From contig KB906725.1 of assembly GCA_000381565.1 (NCBI GenBank), forward strand, positions 2,465,093 through 2,529,092: a DNA stretch of 64,000 bases, given 5' to 3'. The stretch comes from Oxalobacteraceae bacterium AB_14 (GTDB taxonomy: Bacteria > Pseudomonadota > Gammaproteobacteria > Burkholderiales > Burkholderiaceae_D). Positions within the stretch are counted from its first letter, which is position 1. Every line of letters begins with the position of its first letter. The position numbers and the translations under genes were made by a program. The notes under the pieces were generated by a model. It made no database searches, was not told the origin of the DNA, and saw nothing but the letters and a program-made list of their open reading frames with translations. Positions 1 to 9,198 of the stretch are shown one piece after another.

Positions 1-1
1 C

Positions 2-484
2 GTCATGCCGGCCCGCGCCGCGCCGGCGCCGGCCAAGGCGCCGCACGCCTACGTCATCACGCCGGTGCCGGACCTGAACTGGGACGGCAACTGGCCGGCC
101 GTGGCCGCCGCCTTGCCCTTGCGCGGCGTGGCCCAGCAGCTGGCCATGCAGGCCGAACTGATCGAATGCCGCATGGACGGCAACGCGGTGGTCTTCAACG
201 TCCGCGTGCCGATCGAAACCTGGCGCACGCCCGGCAACGTCGACAAGCTCACGGCCGCGCTGACCGAACGCTTCGGCCGTCCGGTGCGCGTGGATACCGA
301 ACTGGGCGCCGTCTGGTACACCGCCAGCGCCGAAGCGCAGGCGCACCGCGCAGCGTGCCAGCGCGCCGCCGAGGACACCGTCGCCAACGATCCCTTTGTG
401 AACAGCATGATCCGCGAGTTCGACGCCTGGGTGGTGCCGGGTTCCATCACGCCGCCGCCCGCGGTGTCGGCCGCGGCCAACTGA
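2..484 (+). CDS. dnaX: DNA polymerase III subunit gamma/tau, C-terminal part (5' end outside window)
   Basis: Only the last ~160 residues are present; the frame is open to the window edge. The segment contains an Ala/Pro-rich linker (APAPAKAPHAY) and a folded domain beginning near DLNWDGNWPAVAAALPLRG. That matches the tau C-terminal domain of betaproteobacterial DnaX, which contacts the polymerase alpha subunit and DnaB helicase in the clamp-loader complex. Identity rests mainly on context: ybaB starts 37 bp downstream and recR follows, the conserved dnaX-ybaB-recR order. The ATPase domain cannot be assessed. The first visible ATG (position 5) is internal to the gene. Confidence 0.85.
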   Translation, partial: VMPARAAPAPAKAPHAYVITPVPDLNWDGNWPAVAAALPLRGVAQQLAMQAELIECRMDGNAVVFNVRVPIETWRTPGNVDKLTAALTERFGRPVRVDTELGAVWYTASAEAQAHRAACQRAAEDTVANDPFVNSMIREFDAWVVPGSITPPPAVSAAAN

Positions 485-521
485 TCACATCTTTCACTTT
501 CAATCTACGGAGAACACCATC

Positions 522-848
522 ATGATGAAGAACCAACTGGCCGGCTTGATGAAGCAAGCACAAGCAATGCAGGACAATATGAAGAAGGCGCAGGACGCGC
601 TGGCCCTGATCGAAGTCGAAGGCCAGTCCGGCGCCGGCCTGGTCAAGATCGTCATGACCTGCAAGAACGACGTCAAGCGCGTGTCGATCGACCCGTCGCT
701 GCTGGCCGACGACAAGGACATGCTGGAAGACCTGGTCGCCGCCGCCTTCAACGACGCCGTGCGCAAGGCCGAAGCCACCTCCGCCGAAAAGCTGGGCGGC
801 CTGACCTCCGGCATGAATCTGCCGGCCGGCTTCAAGATGCCTTTCTAA
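522..848 (+). CDS. ybaB: YbaB/EbfC family nucleoid-associated protein
   Basis: A 108-residue DNA-binding dimer that coats the nucleoid. It shares the family blocks LMKQAQAMQDNMKKAQ, SGAGLVKI, IDPSLLADDKDMLEDLVAAA and the C-terminal GFKMPF end, so it is full length. A GGAG-type ribosome site lies about 10 bp upstream; ATG at 522 is followed directly by a second ATG at 525, which could also be used. It lies between dnaX and recR on the same strand with short gaps, the usual replication/repair operon. Confidence 0.95.
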   Translation: MMKNQLAGLMKQAQAMQDNMKKAQDALALIEVEGQSGAGLVKIVMTCKNDVKRVSIDPSLLADDKDMLEDLVAAAFNDAVRKAEATSAEKLGGLTSGMNLPAGFKMPF

Positions 849-866
849 GGGCTGCCGCCTGGCTCC

Positions 867-1457
867 ATGTCCAAATCGCTGGAATTTCTGACGGAAGCGT
901 TGCGCCGTCTGCCCGGCGTCGGCCCCAAGTCGGCGCAACGGATGGCGTTTCACTTGCTCCAGCATGACCGCGAAGGTGCGGACATGCTGTCGCGCGCGCT
1001 GCACCAGGCGGTGAGCGCCGTGCACCACTGCGCGCTGTGCAATACCTTCACCGAGGAGGAGGTCTGCGACACCTGCAACGACGAGCAGCGCGACCGCCGC
1101 CTGCTGTGCGTGGTGGAGACGCCGGCCGACCAGCTGATGATCGAGCAGACGCTGACCTACAAGGGCCTGTACTTCGTGCTGATGGGGCGTTTGTCGCCGC
1201 TGGACGGCATCGGCCCCAAGGACATCCACCTGGAAAAACTGGTGGCGCGCGCGGTCGACGGCCTGGTCACGGAAGTGGTGCTGGCCACTAATTTCACCAA
1301 CGAGGGCGAAGCTACCGCGCACTACATCAGCGAGATGCTGAAGGCGCGCGGCCTGCGCGTGAGCCGGCTGGCGCGCGGCGTGCCGGTCGGTGGCGAGCTG
1401 GAGTACGTGGACGCGGGCACCATCGCCCGCGCCATGCTGGACCGAAGGGCGACATGA
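867..1457 (+). CDS. recR: Recombination mediator RecR
   Basis: A 196-residue protein that acts with RecO/RecF to load RecA on gapped DNA. The N-terminal helix-hairpin-helix region (LPGVGPKSAQRMAFHLL), the four-cysteine zinc site (CALCNTF...VCDTCND, about residues 57-72), the Toprim core (LLCVVETPADQLMIEQT) and the C-terminal GGELEYVDAGTIARA block are all present. Length matches the family. It starts 18 bp after ybaB and overlaps the following CoA-transferase start by 4 bp (ATGA). Confidence 0.97.
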   Translation: MSKSLEFLTEALRRLPGVGPKSAQRMAFHLLQHDREGADMLSRALHQAVSAVHHCALCNTFTEEEVCDTCNDEQRDRRLLCVVETPADQLMIEQTLTYKGLYFVLMGRLSPLDGIGPKDIHLEKLVARAVDGLVTEVVLATNFTNEGEATAHYISEMLKARGLRVSRLARGVPVGGELEYVDAGTIARAMLDRRAT

Positions 1458-2740
1458 CTGACAAGAACACTGCCGGGAAGGAGTCTTCCCCTGCATGGGA
1501 AAACCGCACGCAGGCAGGCGGCTTGCCGCCTGAAACCCCTGCTTTGCCACTCGCCGGCATCAAAGTACTGGAACTGGGCACGCTGATCGCGGGCCCTTTT
1601 TGTGCGCGCATGCTGGGCGAGTTCGGCGCCGAGGTGATCAAGATCGAGTCGCCCGACGGCGGCGACCCGATCCGCAAATGGCGGGTGCTGAAGGACGGCA
1701 CCTCGCTGTGGTGGTCGGTACAGTCGCGCAACAAGAAATCGCTGACCCTGAACCTGAAGGACGCGCGCGGCCGCGCCATCGCGCGCCAGCTGGCGCTGGA
1801 GGCGGACATCATCGTCGAGAACTACCGCCCCGGCGTGCTGGAGAAGTGGGACCTCGGCTACCAGCAACTGAAGGCCGCCAATCCCGCCACCATCATGGTG
1901 CGCCTGTCGGGCTTTGGCCAGACCGGACCGATGAAGGACCTGCCGGGCTTCGGCGCCATCGGCGAATCGATGGGCGGGCTGCGCTATGTGTCCGGCCACG
2001 CGGACCGGCCGCCGGTGCGGGTCGGCGTGTCGATCGGCGATTCGGTGGCGGCGCTGCACGGCGTGATCGGCGCGATGATGGCGCTGCGCCACCGCGACGC
2101 CACCGGCGGCAGGCTCAAGGGCGAAGGCCAGATGGTCGACGTGGCCCTGTACGAATCCGTGTTCAACCTGATGGAATCGCTGGTGCCGGAGTTCGACCAC
2201 GCGGGCGTGGTGCGCGAACGCACCGGCGGCGCGCTGCCGGGCATCGTGCCGTCGAACACCTACACCACCCAAGACGGCGAGAACATCGTCATCGCCGGCA
2301 ATGGCGACGCGATCTTCAAGCGTCTGATGCTGGCCATGGGCCGCATCGACCTGGCCGGCGACCCAAAGCTGGAGCGCAACGACGGCCGCGTGCCGCGCAC
2401 GCAGGAGATCGACGACGCGATCCAGGCCTGGTGCGACACCCAGGACATCGACAGCGCGCTGGCCGTGCTGAAGGCGGCCGATGTGCCGGCCGGGAAAATC
2501 TACTCGGTGCGCGACATGATGGCCGATCCGCAGTTCATCGCCCGCGAGATGTTCGAGCAGCACCACTTCGCCGACGGCACGCCGGTCAAGCTGCCGGCGA
2601 TCTCGCCCAAGCTGTCGGCTACGCCGGGCCACACCAAGTGGATAGGCCCGTCGCTCGGGCAGCACAACGACGAGGTCTTGCAGTCGCTGGGCTACAGCGC
2701 CGAGGACATCGCAGCCATGAAGCGGGACGGCGTGCTCTAA
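1454..2740 (+). CDS. Family III CoA-transferase (CaiB/BaiF type)
   Basis: 428 residues. The family core begins at LAGIKVLELGTLIAGPFCARMLG (about residue 34), after a poorly conserved N-terminal leader. The predicted catalytic aspartate lies in QMVDVALYES (D229), where this family forms an aspartyl-CoA anhydride. Family members move CoA between carboxylic acids; the substrates cannot be read from sequence. Translation is probably coupled to recR through the 4-bp overlap. A later start near residue 34 is possible, because the leader looks dispensable. Confidence 0.9.
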   Translation: MTDKNTAGKESSPAWENRTQAGGLPPETPALPLAGIKVLELGTLIAGPFCARMLGEFGAEVIKIESPDGGDPIRKWRVLKDGTSLWWSVQSRNKKSLTLNLKDARGRAIARQLALEADIIVENYRPGVLEKWDLGYQQLKAANPATIMVRLSGFGQTGPMKDLPGFGAIGESMGGLRYVSGHADRPPVRVGVSIGDSVAALHGVIGAMMALRHRDATGGRLKGEGQMVDVALYESVFNLMESLVPEFDHAGVVRERTGGALPGIVPSNTYTTQDGENIVIAGNGDAIFKRLMLAMGRIDLAGDPKLERNDGRVPRTQEIDDAIQAWCDTQDIDSALAVLKAADVPAGKIYSVRDMMADPQFIAREMFEQHHFADGTPVKLPAISPKLSATPGHTKWIGPSLGQHNDEVLQSLGYSAEDIAAMKRDGVL

Positions 2741-2762
2741 GCCGGCCGGGAGGCGAGCGGCG

Positions 2763-4952
2763 TCAAAGCTGGGCGCGGAACTTTATCGCGTGGCCGTCGT
2801 CGCCGGCCGCCAAACCGTTCATCGTGAACTGGTTGCCGAGCATGAGGGCTATCGATTCGGGCGGCGACGGATGGCCGAGGTAGTAGCCCTGCGCCAGGTC
2901 GCAGCCGAATTGTTCCAGCAGCAACAGCTGGGCGCCGGTCTCCACGCCCTCGGCCACCACCGCCATCTTCAGGCCATGCGCCATGGCGATGATGGCGCGC
3001 GTGATGGCGGCGTTCTCGGAATCCTGCGGCAGGCCGTTGATGAAGCTCTTGTCGATCTTCAGCGCGCGCACGTCGAAGCGCTTGAGGTAGTTCATCGACG
3101 AGTAGCCGGTGCCGAAGTCGTCGATCGACAGGTAGACGCCGATGCCGCGCAGCTGCTCCAGCGTGACCATGGTGGCGCGGGCGTCGTCCATCAGCGTGCC
3201 TTCGGTCAGTTCGAGCTCCAGCAGCTCGGCCGGCAGGCCGGTCTCGTGCAGCGTGGACAGCACGATCTGGCTCAGGTTCTCGTCCTTGAACTGCTTGGCC
3301 GACAGGTTGACCGCCACCCGCAGCGCCTGCTTGCCGGCGGCCTGCCACGCCATCGCCTGGCGGCAGGCGCTGCGCAGCACCCATTCGCCGATCGGCACGA
3401 TCAGGCCGGTCTCCTCGGCCAGAGGGATGAACTCGGTCGGCGAGATGACGCCGCGCTCCGGGTGGCGCCAGCGCACCAGCGCCTCGACCCCGACCACCTG
3501 GGCGCTGGCGACGTCGATCTGCGGCTGGTACAGCAGATACAGCTCGTTGTTTTGCAGCGCCTTGCGCAGGCCCACCTCCAGCTTGACGTGGCTCATGATC
3601 TGCATCGTCAGCGACGAGCTGTACAGCTTGGCGTTGTTCTTGCCGCAGTTCTTGGCGTGGTACATCGCGGTGTCGGCGTATTTGAGCAGCGAGTTGCAGT
3701 CCTCGCCGTCCTCCGGGTACAGCGAAATGCCGATGCTGGCGGTGACGAAGATTTCATTGGTGTCGAGCAGGAAGGGGCGGCGCATGGCTTCCTTGACGCG
3801 GTGGGCCACGTTGAGGGCGTTCTCGACCCGCTCCAGGTCGGGGATCAGGATGGTGAACTCGTCGCCGCCCAGGCGCGCCAGGTTGTTGCCGCCCACTTCG
3901 GTGCGCGACACCAGGTCGCTGGGCCGGGTGGTTTCGCGCAGGCGCTCGGAGACCGCCTTGAGCAGGTGGTCGCCGACGTCGTGGCCCAGCGTGTCGTTGA
4001 TGCGCTTGAAGGCGTCCAGGTCCATGAACAGCACGGCGAACTTCTTGTTGCCCTTGCGCGAGCGCACCAGCTCGGCCTCCAGCGTCTCCAGGAAGGCCTG
4101 GCGGTTGGGGATGCCGGTCAGGCTGTCGCAATAGGCCAGGCGGCGGATCTGCTCCTCGGTGCGCTTGCGTTCGCTGATGTCGCGCACCAGGCCGAGCACC
4201 TCGTCGGGGCCGGTGGCCACCAGCCGCGCCTCGAAGTGCCGCACCGGCGCCGCCACCGCCTGTTCTCCCTGGCGCGCGCGCGCGGCGCCGGGGATCGCCA
4301 GTTGGTAGTCGAGCGAGCGGATGTGCTGGGTGTCGAGCACGGTCTGCACCTGCTCCAGCATGTGGCGGGCGATGTCGTCCGGCAGCACCTGGTTCAGGTG
4401 GCGGCCCACGCACTGGTCGCTGTCGAACACGCCGCTGGCCTCGTGGCCCTGCTCGTAGTCGAGGTAGTAGCCGTCCTTGTTCATGCGGAAGAAGGTGTCC
4501 GGGATCGCCGCCAGCACCGCGCGGTGGTGGGCGTCGGCGATGCGCAGGCGGGTGATGGCGTCGCTGGCGCGCAGCACGTACAGCACCCGGTGGCCGAGGA
4601 TGGGCCAGTTGATCGGCTTGGAGACGAAATCGGTGGCGCCGGCCTCGTAGGCCTGGGTCACCGATTCGAGCTCGTCGCCGCCGGTGACCATGATGATGGG
4701 CACGGTGGACTGGGTTTCCAGGCGGCGGATTTCGCGGCACACGGCGAAGCCGTCCATGTCCGGCATGTCGACGTCGAGCAGCAGCAGGTCCGGCGTCATG
4801 TTCTGGAACAGGGCCACGGCCTGGACGCCGTCTTCGGCCTCGACCGCGTCCAGGCCGACCTGGCCCAGCATTTCCAGCATCAGCAGGCGCATCACCGGAT
4901 CGTCGTCGGCGACCAGCACCAGGCCGCGCTTGGGGGAGGAGGAGCTAGGCAT
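2763..4952 (-). CDS. Response regulator with REC-PAS-GGDEF-EAL domains
   Basis: 729 residues. Order: REC receiver (phospho-acceptor D60 in LLLLDVDMPDMDG), a PAS-like sensor (about 145-262), GGDEF diguanylate cyclase domain (GGDEF at 362-366) and EAL phosphodiesterase domain (EAL at 490-492 in VEALVRWRHP). Both catalytic signatures are intact, so it may make and/or break c-di-GMP. About ten extra residues (around TEVGGNNLAR) separate the RPSD motif from GGDEF, so the usual RxxD-x5-GGDEF inhibitory site is displaced. It follows the hybrid kinase gene with a 1-bp gap, so it is its likely output partner. Confidence 0.93.
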   Translation of the reverse strand: MPSSSSPKRGLVLVADDDPVMRLLMLEMLGQVGLDAVEAEDGVQAVALFQNMTPDLLLLDVDMPDMDGFAVCREIRRLETQSTVPIIMVTGGDELESVTQAYEAGATDFVSKPINWPILGHRVLYVLRASDAITRLRIADAHHRAVLAAIPDTFFRMNKDGYYLDYEQGHEASGVFDSDQCVGRHLNQVLPDDIARHMLEQVQTVLDTQHIRSLDYQLAIPGAARARQGEQAVAAPVRHFEARLVATGPDEVLGLVRDISERKRTEEQIRRLAYCDSLTGIPNRQAFLETLEAELVRSRKGNKKFAVLFMDLDAFKRINDTLGHDVGDHLLKAVSERLRETTRPSDLVSRTEVGGNNLARLGGDEFTILIPDLERVENALNVAHRVKEAMRRPFLLDTNEIFVTASIGISLYPEDGEDCNSLLKYADTAMYHAKNCGKNNAKLYSSSLTMQIMSHVKLEVGLRKALQNNELYLLYQPQIDVASAQVVGVEALVRWRHPERGVISPTEFIPLAEETGLIVPIGEWVLRSACRQAMAWQAAGKQALRVAVNLSAKQFKDENLSQIVLSTLHETGLPAELLELELTEGTLMDDARATMVTLEQLRGIGVYLSIDDFGTGYSSMNYLKRFDVRALKIDKSFINGLPQDSENAAITRAIIAMAHGLKMAVVAEGVETGAQLLLLEQFGCDLAQGYYLGHPSPPESIALMLGNQFTMNGLAAGDDGHAIKFRAQL

Positions 4953-4953
4953 G

Positions 4954-7794
4954 TCAGGTTTCCTTTTCCAGGATGGCTCCCAATGCCTGCCGCACGGCCT
5001 GGAAAGAGCGTTCCATATCGGCCAGCAGGACAGCGGCGCCGGCGGTGGTGTCGTTGCGCCCCAGTTGCTCGAGCTCCTTGCAGCGCTGCGCCAGCGCGTC
5101 GGCGCCGACGTTGGCGCTGCTGGACTTGAGGCTGTGGGCGGCCTTGCGCATCTGGCAGATATTGCCGGCGCCGATGGCTAGACTCAGCGTGTGCAAGTGC
5201 TTGGGGGTGTCGTCGAGATAGGCGTGCAGCACGCGCTCGAGCAGGGCGTCGCCGTGGGTGGCGCTCAGGGCGCGGATGTTTTCCAGCGCCTGGCGGTTGA
5301 TCTGGCCGGTGGACGCGGGGGCGGCCGGGCGCGGCTCGGGTGGCTCCGGCGCGGCCGGCTTGCGCGGCAGGCTGATCCAGCGGGAAATGGTCTGCGCCAG
5401 CGCCTGCTGCGTGAAGGGCTTGCTCAGATAGTCGTCCATGCCGGCGGCCAGGCACGATTCGCGGTCGCCCTGCAGGGCGTTGGCGGTGATGGCGACGATC
5501 GGCATGCTGCGCCCGCGTCCACGCTGTTGTTCGCGGCGGCGGATTGCCGTGGTCGCGGCGAAGCCGTCCATGACGGGCATCTGGCAATCCATCAGGATCA
5601 GGTCGAACTCGGTGGCCTGCACCGCCCGCAGCGCCTCCGCGCCGTGGCAGGCGCGGCTCACGTCCAGCCCCAGCCCTTCGAGCATGGCGCTGGCCACTTC
5701 GACGTTGACCGGGTTGTCTTCCGCCAGCAACACCTTGCGCCGCCTGCGCGCGCGCGGGGCCGGCGTCGGACCGGGGCTGAAGGCGGCCAGCGGCGGCGCC
5801 ACCGGGGCGGCGGCCGGCGGCGCCTCGATAGCCGGCGCCTCGGCCGGGCGCGCCGGCGCGCCGCGGCCGGGCGCCAGCAGGCAATCGAACAGGTCGCAGG
5901 CGCGCGGCGGCTTGATCAGCTGGAAGGCGACGCCGGCCGCGCGCCGCTGGACGCCGTCGGCGGCGTTGCGTTCGGTGCTCAACAGCAACAGCCGGGTGGC
6001 GGCCAGCGCCGGCTCGGCGCGGATCGCGGCGGCCAGCGCCAGGCCGCTGGTGCGCGGCAACTCCATGTCGAGCAGCGCGACGTCGTAGGGACGGCCGGCG
6101 GCGGCCGCCTCGCGCAGTTGCGCCAGGGCGTCGGTGGCGGTGGCGCCGGCGCTGGCGATGCGCCAGCTGCGCAACAGCGTTTCCAGCTCGTCCCGGCTGG
6201 TGGGATTCTCATCGACAATCAAGGCGCGGCATTCTTGGGTGGCGTGGAAAGAGGGATCGTCGACATCGATGCGACGTTTGTCAAAATTTACGGCAAACCA
6301 AAAGATCGACCCTTGCGTTTGCGCATGGTCGACTCCTATCGTGCCCCCCATCAGCTCCACCAGTTGTTTTGAGATCGCCAGGCCGAGGCCGGTGCCGCCG
6401 TGCTTGCGGGTGGTCGAGCCGTCGGCCTGCGAAAACGAATCGAAGATGCGCGCCCGCGCCTCGCTGGAGACGCCGATGCCGGTGTCGTGCACTTCGAAGC
6501 GCAGGCCGACGGTTTGCGCGTCCTCGTGCAGCACGGCGACCTTGACGGTGATCTTGCCGCTCTCGGTGAACTTGATCGCGTTGCCCAGCAGATTGAAGAT
6601 GACCTGGCGCAGCCGGTTGGGATCGCCGCAGATGGCGATCGGGATATCGTAGGCGATCGCCAGCTCCAGCCGGATGCCCTTGGCCTGCGCCTGCGGCGAG
6701 AAGACGTTGTCTATGTCGTCGAGCAATTCGCGGAAATTGAAATGGATGTATTCGACGGTCAGCTTGCCGGCCTCGATCTTGGAGAAATCCAGGATGTCGT
6801 TGATGATGACCAGCAAGTGTTCGCCGGAGCGCTTGACCATGCTGGTGTAGTGGCGCTGCTGCTCGGTCAGGCGGGTGGCCAGCAGCAGCTCGGTCATGCC
6901 CAGCACGCCATTCATCGGCGTGCGGATCTCGTGGCTCATGGTGGCGAGGAAGGCGCTCTTGGCCTGGCTGGCGGCCTCGGCGGCGTTCTTGGCCTTCTCC
7001 AGCTGCTCGGTGCGCACGCCGACCTGGCGTTCGAGCTGGTCGCGGTATTGCGCCAGCGCGGCGTCGCGCGCCTCGACCTGGGCCAGCATGTCGTTGAAGC
7101 TGTCGGTCAGCGCGCCCAGCTCGTCGCTGCGCTGGTGGACGATGCGCGGCGTGGCCAAGCCGCGGCTGACCTGCTGGGCCGCCGCGATCAGCTTGCCGAC
7201 CGGCTCGGCGATGCTGCCCTTGAAGCGGGCCGCCGTCAGCAGCGCCATCATGAACGACAGCATGGCGGCCACGGCGGCCGCGGCCAGGTTCTTGAACAGG
7301 TCCAGCCACATGCGGGTCTGCGCGCATTCGATCATCACGGTGCCGATGAACTCGTCCTTGACGTGCAGCGGCCGGTACAGGCGCAAGGCCGGCGCCCACA
7401 GCGGGCCGCTGTGGAAGGTGCGGACCTCGTCGCCGCCGTCTTCGATCGCCAATTGCTCCGGCGCATACTGTTCGGCGGGCAGGGCGGCCGACTTGTAGCG
7501 CGCCAGCAACTGGCCGGTGCTGTCGTACAGGATGGCTTGCTGGATCTGGTCTTCGACCGCCAGCGTGGTCAGCGTCTGCCGGGCGCGCAGGCTGTCGGCC
7601 GACAATAGCGCCGCCACACTGTTGTTGCCGATCACGCCGGCCAGCGAAGACAGCTGCCGGCGCTCGTCGTCGGTCCGGCTCAGCACGGACGTCGCGGCAA
7701 ACGCGAAGAACACCAGCATCAGGGCGCTGCCGGTGGACAGCACGGAAATGATGGTCAGTTTCTGGCTCAGACCCGAACGTTCGAAATTGAACAT
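4954..7794 (-). CDS. Hybrid sensor histidine kinase with two REC domains and an HPt domain
   Basis: 946 residues from ATG at 7794 (frame open further upstream, but homology and a membrane anchor start here). Order: TM1 (about 12-35), periplasmic CHASE8-like sensor (about 40-160), TM2 (about 170-190), HAMP, coiled coil, HisKA (H288 in MSHEIRTPMNG), HATPase (about 395-510), REC1 (about 535-650, acceptor in ALLDMEL), REC2 (about 700-820, ILMDCQMPVMDG) and HPt (about 860-940, histidine in KAAHSLKSSSANVG). This is a BarA/ArcB-like phosphorelay kinase. It likely passes phosphate to the GGDEF-EAL regulator immediately downstream. Confidence 0.93.
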   Translation of the reverse strand: MFNFERSGLSQKLTIISVLSTGSALMLVFFAFAATSVLSRTDDERRQLSSLAGVIGNNSVAALLSADSLRARQTLTTLAVEDQIQQAILYDSTGQLLARYKSAALPAEQYAPEQLAIEDGGDEVRTFHSGPLWAPALRLYRPLHVKDEFIGTVMIECAQTRMWLDLFKNLAAAAVAAMLSFMMALLTAARFKGSIAEPVGKLIAAAQQVSRGLATPRIVHQRSDELGALTDSFNDMLAQVEARDAALAQYRDQLERQVGVRTEQLEKAKNAAEAASQAKSAFLATMSHEIRTPMNGVLGMTELLLATRLTEQQRHYTSMVKRSGEHLLVIINDILDFSKIEAGKLTVEYIHFNFRELLDDIDNVFSPQAQAKGIRLELAIAYDIPIAICGDPNRLRQVIFNLLGNAIKFTESGKITVKVAVLHEDAQTVGLRFEVHDTGIGVSSEARARIFDSFSQADGSTTRKHGGTGLGLAISKQLVELMGGTIGVDHAQTQGSIFWFAVNFDKRRIDVDDPSFHATQECRALIVDENPTSRDELETLLRSWRIASAGATATDALAQLREAAAAGRPYDVALLDMELPRTSGLALAAAIRAEPALAATRLLLLSTERNAADGVQRRAAGVAFQLIKPPRACDLFDCLLAPGRGAPARPAEAPAIEAPPAAAPVAPPLAAFSPGPTPAPRARRRRKVLLAEDNPVNVEVASAMLEGLGLDVSRACHGAEALRAVQATEFDLILMDCQMPVMDGFAATTAIRRREQQRGRGRSMPIVAITANALQGDRESCLAAGMDDYLSKPFTQQALAQTISRWISLPRKPAAPEPPEPRPAAPASTGQINRQALENIRALSATHGDALLERVLHAYLDDTPKHLHTLSLAIGAGNICQMRKAAHSLKSSSANVGADALAQRCKELEQLGRNDTTAGAAVLLADMERSFQAVRQALGAILEKET

Positions 7795-7968
7795 TGCTGT
7801 AGGCGGTGGCAAACGGTGGGCGCCGAAATCGTCGGCGCGACAAGCTGATCGGTAAGTGCCAGATGGAAAAATATAGCGTCCGCCACCATGCAGCCTTGAT
7901 CTGCATCTAATCCCCGCACGTTTGAGCATTCTCAAGGGTCGCGGCGAAGTGCGTCGCATGCTGCAAGG

Positions 7969-9186
7969 ATGGAACGCAAAAAAATCCTCTTCGTGGCCGA
8001 GGCCGTCACACTGGCCCATGTCGGCCGGCCGCTGGCGCTGGCGCGGACGCTGGCGCCGCAACAATACGAGGTGCACTTTGCCTGCGCGCCCGGCTACGAG
8101 GCCTTTTTCCAGGGCAGCAGGCTGAGCAGTTGGAGCATAGGCAGCATCTCCAGCGCGCGCTTCCTGGCGGCCCTGGCCGCCGGCAAGCCGGTGTACGACA
8201 GCGCCACCCTGCAGCAGTATGTGCGGGACGACCTGCGCCTGCTGCAGGCGGTGCGGCCGGATGTGGTGGTGGGCGACTTCCGGCTGTCGCTGTCGGTCAG
8301 CGCGCGCGTGGCGCAAGTGCCGTATGTCGGCCTGATCAACGCCTACTGGAGTCCCTACGTGCCGCAGCGCTACACGGTGCCGGCCATCGCGCTGGCGCGG
8401 GTGTTGCCGATCGCGCTGGCGGACCGGCTGTTCCGCCTGGTGCGGCCGCTGGCGTTCGCCCTGCACAGCCGGCCGCTGAACCGGGTGCGGCGCAGCTACC
8501 GCCTGCCGTCGCTGGGCTACGACTTGCGCGGCGTGTATGCCGACGCCGACTACGTGCTGTATCCGGACATAGCCGAAATGTTCCCGGCGCTGGATTTGCC
8601 GCCCCACCATTCCTACCTGGGGCCGGTGACCTGGTCGCCGCCGACGCCGCTGCCCGGCTGGTGGGATGCCTTGCCGGCCGACAAGCCGCTGGTCTACGTC
8701 ACCTTGGGCAGCTCGGGGCAGGGCGCGCTGCTGCCGCGGATCCTGCAGGCGCTGGCGGCGCTGCCGGTGCGGGTGATCGCCGCCACCGCCGGCCAGGCCG
8801 ATCCCGGCCAGCCGCCGGACAACGCCCATGTGGCCGACTACCTGCCGGGGGAGGAGGCCGCGCGGCGGGCGCAGCTGGTGATCTGCAACGGCGGCAGTCC
8901 GACCAGCCAGCAGGCGCTGGCGGCCGGCGTGCCGGTGCTGGGCATCGCGGGCAACCTGGACCAGTACCTCAACATGCGGGCGGTGGCGGCGCTGGGGGCC
9001 GGCGCCTTGCTGCGCTCGGACCGGCTGGACGAGGACACGCTGCGGCGCACCGTGCTGGACTTGCTGGAGCGCCCGGCGGCGCGGGCCGCGGCGGCCCGGC
9101 TGGCGTCGCTGTTTCAGCGCTACGACGTGGCGACCCGCTTCGACGCGGCGCTGCGGCGCGCGGCCGGCGGCGCCCCTGCAGTTTGA
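7969..9186 (+). CDS. GT1-family (UGT/MGT-like) glycosyltransferase
   Basis: 405 residues. The N-terminal half starts with a Rossmann strand and a short loop (KKILFVAEAVTLAHVGRPLALA). The C-terminal half has the GT-B donor-binding block: VYVTLGSSGQ, HVADYLPGEEAARRAQLVICNGGSPTSQQALAAGVPVLGI. Members transfer sugar from a nucleotide sugar to small lipophilic acceptors such as macrolides, sterols or glycolipids. The acceptor is unknown. The start (ATG 7969) has only an AAGG directly before it. It stands alone, divergent from the kinase and convergent with the nitroreductase-like gene, with 12 bp between the stops. Confidence 0.85.
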   Translation: MERKKILFVAEAVTLAHVGRPLALARTLAPQQYEVHFACAPGYEAFFQGSRLSSWSIGSISSARFLAALAAGKPVYDSATLQQYVRDDLRLLQAVRPDVVVGDFRLSLSVSARVAQVPYVGLINAYWSPYVPQRYTVPAIALARVLPIALADRLFRLVRPLAFALHSRPLNRVRRSYRLPSLGYDLRGVYADADYVLYPDIAEMFPALDLPPHHSYLGPVTWSPPTPLPGWWDALPADKPLVYVTLGSSGQGALLPRILQALAALPVRVIAATAGQADPGQPPDNAHVADYLPGEEAARRAQLVICNGGSPTSQQALAAGVPVLGIAGNLDQYLNMRAVAALGAGALLRSDRLDEDTLRRTVLDLLERPAARAAAARLASLFQRYDVATRFDAALRRAAGGAPAV

Positions 9187-9198
9187 ACGCACTCGCCG

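Noticed and set aside
2790..5129. A 779-codon open frame opposite the GGDEF-EAL regulator
   Set aside because: Composition of His/Gln/Val repeats expected from the antisense of GC-rich genes; no domain.
4954..9192. Reading the hybrid kinase as a 1412-residue protein
   Set aside because: The extra N-terminal part is antisense to the glycosyltransferase; the membrane anchor and homology start at 7794.
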